Shown piece after piece: positions 34,101 to 46,731 of a DNA stretch of 64,000 nucleotides. The DNA is from Armillaria gallica. Taxonomy: Eukaryota; Basidiomycota; Agaricomycetes; Agaricales; Physalacriaceae. Both the position numbers and the translations under genes were made by a program. Below the pieces are notes generated by a model. It had not been told where the DNA came from and made no database searches. It worked only from the letters and a program-made list of their open reading frames with translations. The stretch's first letter is position 1. Each line of letters starts with the position of its first letter. Where the stretch lies: the NCBI GenBank assembly GCA_037576215.1, contig JBANDB010000002.1:6944001-7008000 (forward strand), in the 5' to 3' direction.

Positions 34101-36187
34101 TCAAACCTGTGAGCGACTATCCTTCGGTTCGTTCGCTCGTATCAACATCGCTGCCTCCTCTGATCGTGGTGTAATATGGCACTTGAAGGGTTCGGGGTGA
34201 CTGTCCGCCGGGTCAATTTTCACTCAAAGGCTATTGATACCTGAAAAGGACCCACCAAATAGTCGATGAAATATACCCCTCGCTGCGGGAGAAATCTGGC
34301 TTCGGCGCCTTTTCATCAACTCGGGCAATGTTAAAGACGGAGAGTATCATCGCAACCGCGATGAAGAAAGAGTTATCGGCGAGGTGCTGTCCCGGACATA
34401 CTCTGAGATGTGCGTCAGACTTTAATATGTAGATTCGAGGGATGAAGCCTAATACCGTCGTCCGTAGCCAAAGGCGAATTTGCGAGGATCTAGGTTTAGG
34501 CCTTTCGCCTTGGCTTCCTTGTCGAAATACCGCTCGGGTAAAAATTCGAACGGCGAGGGATAGACGTCGGGGTCGTGCAGAACAGCCCTGAGTTTTGGTC
34601 GAATCAATAGTCAGGGTAAGAAGGTGATTAACGCGCGTACCAGCTATTCGGGATCACGATGGACCCAGCTGGAATGAAATACCCGTTGTAATGATCGTCC
34701 TTTGTGGATCTATGCGGAAGCGCTGTAGGGCCGACCGGGTTCATACGGTATACCTCGTTTATCAGCGCATCCACGTAGGGAAGATGAGGCCGGTCGGAGA
34801 ATGTGGGTAGTCGGTTGGTTCCCACCACACGTAGCACCTCTTCCTGGGCTTTCCGCTGTATATCGGGATACAGAGACATGCAGAGGAAAAACGACCCAAT
34901 AGCGGATACGGTCTAGATAGGGCATCATAAGAGGACAGTATCGGGAGATGGGTAAGGTCACTCGCTGTATCGGCACCACCTGGTAACGGGGTTAGGGAAA
35001 GTATAGTTTAACGTATAACACGACGAACCAGCGTAGAAACCCGTGGAGACCCACTTGTATATATCTTCTTGCTCCTTGGTGGGGTTGCTGTTCTTCTCAA
35101 TTAGATTTGCCGCGAATGACGGAGCCGCAGTTCCTTTTTTCTGTTCAGCCCGTGAGTATACCGTTTGTTTAGGGTGATCCTAAAACTGACGACTTGTTCC
35201 TTGACAACTTCCCAGGGAGCGTCTCGCAGTTCTTCCATATTTTTACGGAATAGCTTGGCCTTCTTCATCCAGCTGAAGCCTAGCCATCGTGGCAGATAGA
35301 GCACTAGAACCAAAAAAAGCGAATCAGGGCTGCGTGAAACAAAATAAAAAAAGGTTACTTACAGGCTGGGAATGAATCAACGAGAAAGGCTCCAGCGCTT
35401 GCTGCTTCAGAAAAGTCGTGATCTCCGCGTTCCGCTAATTCCATCAGAGGATCCAAGCCATCTTGCAAATCGTATCCATGAGTAATTTTGAACACGATAG
35501 CGGCAATATTCCTGGCATCTGAATAAGATCAAAAATCCGCGTGAAAGGTAAATCACCAACCGTCTGATGTGGTTTAAGAATTGGTCAGGACTGCGCAGTA
35601 GGCACCCCAAAAACTCCCGGGTCTTTTCCTCTTCCAGGGCAAAGAAACCTTGGACCTTGCGAGGAGTCAAAACTTCAGACATCAGTTTGCGGTATTCACG
35701 CAGCCTGCTGCCGTAAGGACAAAGAGGGACACTATCAACGTAGCCGGCACTGCAGCCAGAGTAAGGTCGCGGGAGGTAACGAACAACTAGACAGACTTAC
35801 AGTTCACCACCCATGATCAGACGCGGTCGGTCGGAGTATATTGCACCGCGTTGTTCTAGGAGATCTCCTAGAGCTTTGGGGGAACTCAAGATAATTATAG
35901 ATTGCCCAACGGCCTTGATGTGTACTACGTCGCCTGGTGAACAGATGCATGTGAGTATGGTTCGATGCAACAAACGGATACTACTGACCGTACTGCTTGC
36001 TCCATTCTGTATATTTCAGCCAGGGATATGGCCCGCTCATATCCAAGGCATTTCCTAGGAAAGGAAGCCCCGAGGGTCCTGGAGGAAGTGGCCCATGGCG
36101 ATTAAGATTTTTCTTGATAAGTAGAATAGTCAGAACGACGGTAAGGACGATAGCCGTAAGGAGTGGAAGGTCTGGTAGAGAACCCAT
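34101..36187 (-). CDS. Microsomal cytochrome P450 monooxygenase
   Basis: ATG at 36187 gives an N-terminal membrane anchor (LLTAIVLTVVLTILLIKK, residues about 9-26), the proline hinge RHGPLPPGPSGLPFLGNAL, then SKQYGDVVHIK, PLCPYGSRLREYRKLMSEVL, I-helix GGADTTVSAIGSFFL, ExxR as INEVYRMNPV, PERYFDKEAKAKGLNLDP and heme loop FGYGRRVCPGQHLAD, with a final exon HPEPFKCHITPRSEE ending at TGA 34103-34101. The I-helix only reads correctly if intron 34965-34913 is a GC-AG intron (donor GCGAGT). This layout matches the large basidiomycete P450 families often found in terpenoid clusters (CYP64-like or CYP5144-like by memory). Substrate unknown. Appears intact. Confidence 0.9.
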
Positions 36188-37190
36188 GCTAAAGAAAAAT
36201 CGAGTTGGGGATGATGATGCTTTAACTGAGCTGCGTTATATGGGCTTGCAGAGTGAACAAGGTCCCACAAGCACGAGGAGTGGATCCGAGCTCGGAGGTA
36301 CCTGGTTCCTGCTACTTGAAGGTCGATATGCGAGGTTCTATTGATGAGAGTGGGCCGCGTGGATCTGATTCTGCAACCCTTGGTTCTGCGCAGGGTTCTG
36401 AGAGCTAGTAACAAACATGTGTTTCTGAGTTAACTTCGTCGGTAAGATTAGCTATATATCAGAATTCCAGGTAAGGTTGGTGATGGCGAAATCAGAAATG
36501 CTTAGGAGTTCGGAAGTCAGCATCGGGAGCGGTTACATGTCGACATCAGCTGTACAGCCGAGAATCCATGCCATTCAGTCGAATGAAAGCAGATATGCCA
36601 GCCTCAGAGAACGAGCAATTAAAACAATGCTCCGCAACTGCGACACGAGTTGTGAAGGCGGTTCCAACGCGGCGTTACGGGTCCAGTCATTATTCAGGCT
36701 TCTGCAGCAGTGTCGGATGCGGTTGTTTAATGAACTTTCATGTCGCAGTTTGTGGTGGGGGAAATTCTCAGGCGATCGGTGCCGAAGAGCCGCAACACGT
36801 TCCGGGCCCCGATTATCAATCTTCCTCCCTAACTCCCACGAACCACTGAACCTTCATTTCAAGTTCCTTGGACTTTCTATCTGAAGCCCTCATACGATAA
36901 CAGGAAAGTTTCTCGCGATAATATATTTCCTATATATTCAAAAGAATATTACTGTACTTTCTTCTTGGCCTAGACTCAAATTATCGTCGCGGTCAGCTCC
37001 AACTTCTTCTTGGATGCGCGTTGATATCGGGCCTGGAGGGTTGGAACCGATGTGAACCCTTCCACATGTGCTCAAATTTTATTGTCAAGGAAAATGATGG
37101 GGATTCACAAGGAGAGAAAATGGCCGATCTGACCTTTTCCTTTCACCCCACCTTTCTCCAGCGTCTCTTGGTCACTCGAACACGGAGAAA
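36188..37190. other. Intergenic, divergent promoter region
   Basis: Separates the minus-strand P450 from the plus-strand DUF6534-type gene, so both promoters should be here. Two overlapping plus-strand frames near 36477-36884 have no family signature and no intron pattern, and I do not call them. Confidence 0.45.
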
Positions 37191-39334
37191 ATGAGTACGG
37201 CAACAGAAATTCCTCCTCTTGACAACACGGTGCGTCAAGTCTGGCAAACACACTATTATTCCGCACTCAAACACTGCGGCAGATGGGGGCTCTTCTCGTC
37301 GGTGTCCTGTAAGTACTCAGCATGCTATAATTCAGTCCTTGTCGAGCGTTCAATGTTTGAACAGATTTTCTACCGCGTAAGTCAAGAGCATCTTCAGTAT
37401 GCTAATTACTTGATGCGAAACATCGGCATCAACTAGGCTATGGGGTACTACTTGCGTTCAAACGTTCGCTTACATCAATGTACGCGTTTTCTTCGCTATT
37501 TATCAGCTTTTCACGATAACTAAACACCTTCATCGCCAGCGCTATTGGAAACTTGACACTCTTGGCTTCCGGATTCTTGTGAGTTCAAAAGACGATCTTT
37601 AGGACTTCAATTCTGAAATCTGCACATAGGTTCTTGCAACATTGTAGGTGTGCTTGTACCCGTCTCGATTATTTCACCTATCGCTTGCTAGTGCTATGGA
37701 CACATTGCATGAAATCCTGATATGCCATACGATATACGTCTACTTGGTTTCGAATTTCGCCAATCCTACACAGTTGGGGATAATTGAATGGTAAGTCAAA
37801 TTGTCACTTTCGCACCACAACGGCGGACTCACACTCTGAATCAGGAGCATTCTTGTAAGTCCATGTGTTGAACGAATTCAAAATTTCGTTACTAAGGATC
37901 CACTCTCAGGTAGAGGTCATAGCATCAGTGCGTAATTCTTTGCGTTCTCTTCCTCAGCGAAGTAGGCTTATCTCTTTGACAGGCATGTGTGGCTTTCATG
38001 GTTCAGTCGTACGCTTTTTCTTCAAAAATGCGTGGTGTTGCTGTGACAAACCTAATCCCGACAGATTCTTTACCTATCGTGTTTGGATATGTTAGTATAC
38101 TTCTCTTCCTCGTTTTTTTTTGCTTTTTTGACCGACATTCGCGAGCAGTGAGCCACAAAAATATCTATCTCGTGATATTCCTGGTATGAAGCTTCTGTCA
38201 CGGCGCCGATGTGAAGCATTCTCACAAACCAAAGGGTTCTCTCGTTGCTGCGGAATTGATTGTGTGCATTGGTAGGTCGGCTACCTTGATTAGGCATGTT
38301 CCGATAGCTCAACATCTCCGTTGCAGCGTACTTTTCCAAAGCGTAAAGTTTAGTTTCTTGAGTATCATCATCCATCTTACCTAAGCTGTAGATGGGCGCT
38401 AGAGTCCTACTCCGAATCGTTTAAAGTCAGGGTTCGTGCACGTTCTCAATTCTACTCTTCAAGTGGCTTACGAGTAATAGACGCTATCACAATCGATGAA
38501 CGCCATTGCTGCGGCGGGAGATATCTCAATCTGTGGATCACTTATATTCTTACTGCATCGTTCCAAGTCTGGTATGAAAAGGTCAGCAGTCGACTCCTCG
38601 TCCTCACTCCTTGATAATGTCTTAAAGTATCTGTGATTGATTAGGTCGGACGCGATGATGAACAAGATGATTCTGTTCACATTGAATACCGGGTTGCTTA
38701 CGAGGTACGTCCGCGTGAGTCAAATGCTTTCGGACGTTGATCTATTTTTCATGTAGCATCTGCGCCATCATGTCTCTCATTATGGTAGGTTCAGCTCTTT
38801 ATTGTAAATGAAGTGTCTGAGCGTTTCAGATTTTGGTTTACCCTGACACATTTCTTTACATCACATTCTTTTTCAATCTTTCAAGACGTGCGTTGTCATA
38901 TTTTTCTCGCGCAAACATCATCTGACTTATTAGCTTTCTAGTGTATTCTAATTCTCTTCTGGCGACGTAAGACTGCACGACTGCCATATCGACTGGCACT
39001 CGTACTAACCTTTGTTTCTTAGTCTCAATGCGCGCAGCGGTCTGAAGACGACTGTGGATGGCTCGGCAATGGGTGCCTCTTTCACTTTGGATAGCGAAGG
39101 CAGGCGTGGAGCTATCTCCACAGATGCTTCTGTTAGTATTGGTTTGCCGATATATAATTCTTTGCTAACATTTGACCTCCAGAAACCCAGACATATTGTA
39201 ATCAACCGCAATGTAGATGTTGAGGTGCTCGGAGACTACGAGATGGACTCTGTTAGTGTCTTCTGATTGTTCCCCACGTCTTTGACCATTAATTTTCTTT
39301 TGGCTAGCGTCAATTTGACTCTGAACCGAAATAA
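37191..39334 (+). CDS. DUF6534-type multi-pass membrane protein with microexons
   Basis: Seven-helix fungal membrane protein of unknown function. Start MSTATEIPPLDNT (37191-37229). Subsequent exons rebuild the family pattern: MGALLVGVLFSTALWGTTCV from exons 37283-37308, 37365-37376 (12 nt) and 37437-37479; RYWKLDTLGFRIL (37540-37578); VLATF across a 14-nt exon 37630-37643; AMDTLHEILICHTIYVYLVS (37692-37790); WSIL using a 10-nt exon 37845-37854; VEVIAS, an 18-nt exon 37910-37927; then ACVAFMVQSYAFSSKMRG from 37983. The C-terminal part includes SLNARSGLKTTVDGSAMG and KPRHIVINRNVDVEVLGDYE and ends at TAA 39332-39334. Exons between 38100 and 38990 were not all resolved. Every small exon has AG before it and GT after it and keeps frame. 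Likely plasma-membrane located; ligand unknown. Confidence 0.78.
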
Positions 39335-39642
39335 GACTTTCTCAGCGTGCTGGGCATTTAAAAGTGGAAGGAAATACGGCGGCTACAAGTAGTAGCCCCG
39401 GGCCCTTGTCCTAAAGGGCATGAAAACGGATTCTCCCACTGGATCTTCACAATTAATTATATATGGGGCGTTAGCTCCTTATTTAAGTACGTTTAGTTAG
39501 GCGCAATGTGCGATCTCGGGTCTTACTGTTATTTTCACTATTAACAAATTTTAAAATTAAAAGTTCAGTGTCGCACACGTGACCCTGACTTCCTTTCTTT
39601 CTGACCACCACGATCTTGAATCTTGAATATCTGAATCAATGA

Positions 39643-40811
39643 ATGGCCAGCTTCCAGCTACCTGATATACTTAGCTATAGTCGATCTTTTGACCTACGAG
39701 CTAACAAGCACTGTCGAAGGATAACCGATGCGTCAGAGGCGTGGATTCGCAGCCAAGAGCCTCCGATACTCACTGAGGGAGAGTGCGAAACGCTGGCCGG
39801 CGTGAAAGCAGGTCTCCTTACGTCCCTATGTTTCCCAACGTGCGACGGACCTCAGCTTCGTCTCTTCACGGACCTCTGCACCCTGATGGTCTATTCCAAT
39901 GCGCGACTCTGGCGCCAACCCCTACAGTCTTGTTGGTCTGGCGATGATACAGGAAATGGGGTCGACCTTTTCGCTGGTCACACATTATTGGTGCAGTGAG
40001 TATCGCTCAACTGTGGAATTCGGTTGTTCTGATTCTTTAGTCTCGTCCCTCGCATTCAGAAGATATATGACAACGCATCTCAGATGTGGAAGGACAGATT
40101 CACGGAATCCATCCGAACCTACCGCTCTGCACAGCTCCAGGTTATCAAGAACCTAGATCACGTCCCTGGGATTGCAGAATACCTCGAACTTTTGCCAGAC
40201 CTGAGCGGTATCAAGATCGTCCTCGACTTCATAGAGCCTGCCGAAGGGCTGGATATTGAAGGAAAGACGACCGAGGATGTTGACCGTCTTCGGCAGCACG
40301 CCGTCAACATCATTGCTTGGACTGTGGTCTGTACATTCCTTGATATTTTCTTTTGGTTATTGACAAGGACATGCAGGACATTGTCGGGTACAACGTAGAC
40401 CAGTCCATCAACAAGCAGTACAACCTCGTTTCTCTTCTCATGGCCCATAAGCGCTTGCCGGCGCAGATTGCCGCACAGCAAGCAGGAACGATGGTGAAGA
40501 GCGCCCTCGACAGTTTCCTGGAGACGGAGCGTCGTATTGTGTCAGCTTTAAGGCGGCCTCCGGCTCCTTCGAGCCGATTTGCATGGATATTGAGTGCGTT
40601 GAAGCCTATAGAAAGTACGGTAGAGGACAACAGCAGCGAAAAACGGGAAATCGATGATCTCATGCTGTGGATGCAAGGGCTCCGCGACTGCATCGTCGGC
40701 CATACGAATTGGGTCTACGAGACGGACGTGTTTTTTGGGACGAAAGGAGAGGAAGTACGAGGTTTCGGATGGGTTTTCTTGCTCCCCAAAGCAAATGCAG
40801 GTGGCGTTTAG
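39643..40811 (+). CDS. Sesquiterpene-synthase-like protein with degenerate catalytic motifs
   Basis: Similar in layout to basidiomycete class I terpene synthases: N-terminal FQLPDILSYSRSFDLRANKH, EGECETLAGVKAGLLTSLCF, FTDLCTLM, then AMIQEMGSTFSLVTHY, LVPRIQKIYDNASQMWKDRF, LRQHAVNIIAW, and C-terminal NWVYETDVFFGTKGEEVRGF with WVFLLPK. The Asp-rich DDxxD/DExxD motif expected after DLCTLM is not present, and the reading frame moves by one there. The NSE triad position reads QDIVGYNVDQ, lacking the Asn, Ser and Glu ligands, and the RY pair position reads VF. Two introns (about 39990-40040 and 40327-40370) are well formed. Either a pseudogene or a non-catalytic homologue; the frame change might also be an intron I failed to see. 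Confidence 0.6.
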
Positions 40812-42853
40812 AGCCGGGATGACTTCGGTAGTGGGAAATTCATCGTTTGCAGTTTCATTTACTTATATAATAATGGGATGATGACAGTCGTCCAAGGCAG
40901 ACTTGAAGCTACAACGAGCCAGGTCTGCAGATGGCACGACGGTCATTCCTTCATCTCTGTCGGACTTGGTGGTTTGGATGCAGACCATGTCCTGCCCTCG
41001 ACTACACTTTAAGGACGACCATCGGACCGATGTCATCTAGAGAATGAGACTTGTGTAGGATGTACTGTATTGATATGGAGGATTAACGTGCACGAGCCCC
41101 GGTTGAGAATGAAGCCCTCTAAAAATGCTGTGTAAACACGCACGCAGACCAACCCTCCGTCATCCATCTCGTTTCCTCCCTCCGTAAATCCCGGGGACAT
41201 TTTCCGATGCTTGGAGTACAATTCAACACGTTGTGGACTACGCGCCACGGACAGCCGTACCGATAGTCGCATCTGTATGTTACCTCGCCGCGAGGTTGGA
41301 TAACTCCCTATGGCGCGCCGTGAAATCTTCTACATGCTGGCCGTAGTCACCACACTACATATTGAACGGCCGGATCGTTTTCAAAAACCAATATTTTCAC
41401 GATTTGATTCAGGCAAGAGGCCAACTGATTCCTGCAATCGAAGCAAATCTGGTCCAAATCTGGTATTCGGGCGGAAGCACTTTCTTCGCTTTCTGAAGCA
41501 AATTCCGGGATTTTGGTCCGGGCGGAATGATATCCCAGATATCATGTCCTCAGTCCGTAGCTCACTGGCATGTCAAACAATCGTAGACTGTTCCAAGCAT
41601 TTCGAGCGGTAGGCGGGTGGCATGATGGCCCATTTTCTGGACACAAATTGGGTGGTCAGGCGTGAACGCCGCCAGGGTCCGTGTTGGTGCCGGTGCTTCA
41701 GTCATCCGGCACGGAAGCAGTTATGGTATGCCCTTTGGCTACCTCGTGCAGTACCTCCCCAAGTACGACTTTCTCAGCGTTCTTGACCCTGGTGTTTCTG
41801 AGCGTGAACTAGTAAGGGTAGTTTCTGAAGTTGTTAGTGCTAAAATGCCGTGTCGTTGGTCTTCTTATTTCGTTATGTGCCTCGTCAGGTAACATTTACT
41901 GTACTCGACGATTTAATTATGCACTTACTTCATCCGAATCTGTTCAATGATTGCTCCCGTCCAAGCTCTTCCTTTTTTTAAACTTCATCATCGTATGCTC
42001 TGAAACCTATGTACGGAGAAGATGCGTGTCGGCACAATTACTACACCAACTTCCAAGGGATTCGCTACTACTGCCGACTCGGAAACTGGAAAATCCAGAC
42101 CAGAGTCGCTTCTTTCTAACTAGCGTCGAGAACCGAAGAGGTCTTTATCCTGGGTGACTGTTAATTGCCTCCATCTAGACTTCGGAGAACGCCATCCAGT
42201 GTAGTCAGCAGTGTATTCCATCAACAATAACGACGCCGAGCATGGAGAACGCGATTTTTTGACAAGGACAAGTGTGAATCGGGCGATGAGGAAGCGGAAA
42301 TACCGCAAAGCTCCCTCAAAACCGTCCTGGTTGAATACATGCTGGAAATATATATGTTAGTACAGCCAGGATCTGTAATACTATGATTAACCTTGACTTT
42401 TATGTTTGTTTCTTTTCGAATCCTTTCTATATAATGGCTCCCAACAGATCGTTGTTATGACTGTTGCAGAGAAAGCGGTGGAGAAATTCATTGTCCTCAA
42501 ATTTGACAACTGCCCCCGCTTCAAAGAGCATCGAGACTTTCAGCACGACAGCCTCGTACTCTTAGGTCCGACTGGAGCGACTTCAGTTGAGTTACCACCT
42601 GCTACTCAAACCTCCGTCGAGCCTTCGTCCGCTGCTCTTACTCTGATCGGGTCTTCGACCCCATCTGCCGCTGGATCCTCTTCAGTCGGGTTGACCTCCA
42701 CTACGCTGCACCAAGAGAATTGGGTTCTTCACAACATCACATGTTGAATTTTGTCTGAACCGAAGAAATATTGCTGTTGAAAGCTTGATATTGAGACCAT
42801 ATATAAGCGGCCACACGAAATGAATCCTTATGTAGTATATTCACACGTAGTAT
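40812..42853. other. Gene-poor stretch with possible relics
   Basis: Short open plus-strand frames at 41310-41612, 41662-41892 and 42406-42747. The last (containing TVAEKAVEKFIVLKFDNCPR and a Ser/Thr-rich tail) is the most protein-like but has no recognisable family and no clear partner exons. Otherwise nothing seen. Confidence 0.35.
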
Positions 42854-45800
42854 CTAAGAAGATGCCTTGGTCTTCTTGACCGAAGGAAACTGGTGCTCCA
42901 TCGTCCAGTGAAGGGAAGGGTCGTCCCGGTCCAACATCCCTGCAAGATCTCGAAGTTTTTGCTCGCTAAGTAATTCCCGCAGTTTTTGTGTATGTTCAGT
43001 AGCGATGAAAGTGATAAAAGTGGCGACATTGAGAGCATCAACGGGGTTGGAAATGTCGAACGTTCTTACGTTGTGTTCGTAAATGCTCCCCTGCTGGATC
43101 AAATTGTAAGTTTAAGACAGATAGGCCACACAGAGAAGAAACATACATTGTGATCCTTCATATGGGCACTTACAATGGTACCCAAAGTGCCATCGGTTAT
43201 GACGCTGTATATCGGGAAATTGGTAATCCCGACAGCGACAAGGAATTTGAGACAGGCCACAAGGTCCATGCGGCTTTGGTTGACACCATTCTTCCTAGCA
43301 CTGTCGAGAAACTTTTTGTTCTCATTGATACAAAGAACAAATAGCAGAGCGCCAATAATGGAGAGATCCTTAGCATTGGAAACTGAAGCAATCATTCCCG
43401 GGTTGTTGTCCTGAGTCATTGAAACATCGTTGCTGACATGGAACGCCTGTAGAGGGCTTTCCAATAGCGTCGAAGAGGCCGGCAGTATTGTGTCTGGCGC
43501 TGCAGTCAACGGCGACTTGTTGCCGAGAAGTCACGAAGGCATTCTTGTTGTATGCATTCGGATAATCGTGTTCGTGTGCAGATGAGATGGGGGTCTGGTC
43601 AATCACCTTTTTCTCGCGAGTAGGCTGACTGACGAGAGAGAACTTTTTAAGACGAGACCGTTGTGTGGCGGTCATAGTGCCAGCTTTGGGGAAAATAGCG
43701 CGCGTGAGTGTGACTAGGCTGTCGCACTTGGCCTGCTTGGGTTCTTTGGGAGCCAAATTCGGAGTCGGTGAATAGACACGAGTTTCACTCAAAAATAAGG
43801 CGGAGGCGCGCGCAATGGCAGAGAGCCGTGAACCCTCTTCGCCACCAACTTTGTTTGCACGCTGAGCGAAATTGAGGGCATCAGTTATCCACTTTAAGCG
43901 TATAGATCCCAAGGCGTCGACCACCTCCGGGGAAGCGCCATATTCGTCGTTCCTCGGGAGCTTGATCATGCGCTCAAGGCTGTATCAGAATGTTATATTA
44001 GTAAAAACAAGGATTGATTTCAGAGACACACCGAAAATTCATATCGCCGTTTTGATGGATATCAGAAGCAATGCCTAACAGCATGTCCCAGGCTGACCGC
44101 GCTTCAGCTGAGGGTATGTTTTCCCTTCGCGCACTCGCTTTCATATCTCGGGCATTCCAAGATGCTGTCATAATCCTCTCCATCTTTTCTTTGAGGTGTA
44201 CGCAGATGGAATCAGGAAGAGTGTCGCTGCTCAGAAATCGCATTTGACCAGAATCGAGATTCTTCTGTAAGATGTCAAGCTCCGCCTGCACTGTCGGATC
44301 GGAGGATTGTGTTCCCTGTTGAACCGAGTAATCAGTCGTCAAAATAAGCACTAGTAATATTCCCAAGCATATATATGTACGCACCGTAAAGAGTGGTGGC
44401 GATTGGTACAGATCAGTGTACCGCTTATACATCTGTGTGACCGTATTTTGTTCGTCAATGTCAGATGGATAAATATCTGGTTTAATACCCCTCCAATACA
44501 TCCATGAATGGACGCATCCACTTGTATCTCCAGTTTTATGGTGGGCCGCGGCAAAGCTGAGAGAACCATCAACTTGAATTGTCTTCGGGTTGAACAAGCG
44601 CAAAAGTGCCTACCCGCTGGCCGAGTATCTCTTGGATCTAACATCGGATAAGTCGTCGTCACCGTCGAATTCCTCATCACTCGCATAAAGTGCATCTCCT
44701 GGAGCACCTTCACTGCTTGTGAGAGTGACGGAACTAGCGAAAGCAAGGCTTTAGAGACATCAAGATAATCAACAAAGCTCTCACGGCGGCGTCGTTAGCG
44801 GTCTGGGATAGCTATGTCAACTGACAAGCCGTTGCAGCGATATACTTTGCACGAACCTCTCTCCCAAAGCAATTGGTAGAAGGCTTGCTTCGGCACTCGT
44901 TTGCTCTTCGACGAAGCGACGTTTCTTGATTGGCTGCGAAGAGGCTCTGAAGTTCCAAGAGATCATCTAGACAATTCTGACAAGAGTACAGGAAGGACTT
45001 ACCCTTCAGAGATCAATGCGGGTTGACTTGCAGCTCTGAACGAAATTGAGCATAGAGCGAATATGAGAAGGAAAGGTACAAACGAGCCGCCTTTCCGAGA
45101 GGGCCTCGCGCCAACTTACCTTGCATGGTTGACAACCTTAAGCCATGCACTGACTTTATCAAAAAGGTTCGTAAAAAGCCTACATGCAGGAATGGTATTA
45201 GGAGCATGGTCAGATCGCCATTCAAGAGCGTCGACTTCGCGAAAACCATCTTGATAAGCGATGAATTTGGCATCATATGTTGATTGCAATTCGTGGAGGT
45301 AGGAGTGTAGTTTGTATAAGATAAGGACAAAGGAGAGGGAATCGAATGGATTTTGAAGGTCAAAAACCCCAGACGGATGGTTCAATGTAGCGATGCGCAC
45401 GGCATGAACTGAGGGCTGATAACATAATTAGCGATACAAGGAACCTAAAAAGTGGCATTCGACTGACGCACCAAATCGTTCCAGATGTTGGGTTTATCAA
45501 GCCAGGCAATGGCCAGCTGTATCTTTGACAGGGATGGAGCAATGATAATACCTATGGCAGGCTGGTTCATTTTCCATACATGCCGTTGATAGAGGGTGCT
45601 CGCCAGCATGCCCCAGATCGTATCATCAGTGCCCACACACAGCAAGGATAGTAAGACGGAAGCGCGTGTCGTATCAGGTAGGATGGAACCCTCGATGAGA
45701 TACGGATCTGGTTTACATACCGGATCTGGCTTCGCCATTACATCCTCATCAAGAGGTGCTGTGCTGGATTTGTCGCCAGAGCCTTGACTACACCATTCTG

Positions 45801-46731
45801 CGGATTCAAATTCCGCGTTGCGATTACGAAATCCTCGACAGAATTCCGAGGCAGTCCAGCGGTCGGATACCGGTGTTTCGGATGCTTCAGAATCACTGTT
45901 GTCAGAGTCGCGTTGGTCACTGTTATGCCTTCGAACTCCTTCAAAGACTTCTGAAACTGGACTGAGGTCCGAGACCTCGGAATACTCTGATACCTCTGAT
46001 CTGCTATCGACATCGACATCCGACTCATGGTCTTTGCCTGAGTCAGAACTGTCCTCCCTGATAGCACGATGCAATAAAAGGCAGGGCGCTATCATGGTCT
46101 TGGAGGTATGTTTCATCAGAGGGTTAGAACCATGCGTCGGGTGTTTGGGTACAGTAATTTTGATGTTCTCACTAGCGTAAATTGTTAGTTAATCGACACA
46201 AAATCTCGATGAGGGGCTTTCCTTACACGACGATATCGTCTCGCCAAATCTTCCCCAAGATGTAACTGATGAAGAATAGGACATGGGAGTAGATTGATTC
46301 CTGGGTTTTACGCCTAATGCTTCTCTGCAAAGAATCTGCAGTGTTCAATATGAAACTGAAGTAGATGTCGAGGTGATCGTCCCTTTCATTGTTTCGTGGA
46401 GGTGGTATGAACTGGCTTGAACGGTCGACATCTGGTTTTGCAAGCTCGTTGATAAGATATTCTAAATGGCTAGAATGATTTGGAAACGGTCCCTTCACAC
46501 AAATATTAGAGGGGTCTTAGGATAGTGCGTTGATATAATCACCTTCCGCACCCAGTCCGGCAGTGGCTCCTCCAATTGCTTCAGGAGGTCTTCTACATCT
46601 GACGAAGCCTCAGCTGTATCAAGGTGGAGAGTAACATTTCGAGCATCTGACCAGAACGCGGCCATTGGGATGTTGAGGGAAATAAGCGTTCGACCGGATC
46701 GAGATCGAGAGACCGGCCCGAAGTGTCTCAT
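42854..46731 (-). CDS. Large hypothetical intron-rich protein with acidic Ser/Asp-rich region
   Basis: ATG at 46731 and stop at 42856-42854, at least eight exons. Segments: SLNIPMAAFWSDARNVTLHL, GPFPNHSSHLEYLINELAKP, LQRSIRRKTQESIYSHVLFF, an acidic stretch near 46020-45850 rich in DSD, SEVS and ESDVDVD, AIGIIIAPSLSKIQLAIAWL, YDAKFIAYQDGFREVDALEW, SAEARSAWDMLLGIASDIHQ, SIRLKWITDALNFAQRANKV and the C-terminal VATFITFIATEHTQKLRELL. Introns are about 50 nt. I recognise no domain. Near 43500 two overlapping frames both look translated, ending QQVAVD in one and starting TAAPDTILPASSTLLES in the other, with no good intron between, so a frameshift or assembly error may be present. Possibly two adjacent genes rather than one. 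Confidence 0.5.

Noticed and set aside
36477..36884. 135-codon plus-strand frame in the P450 promoter region
   Set aside because: Overlapped by another frame of similar length, with biased but non-protein-like composition and no homology recognised.
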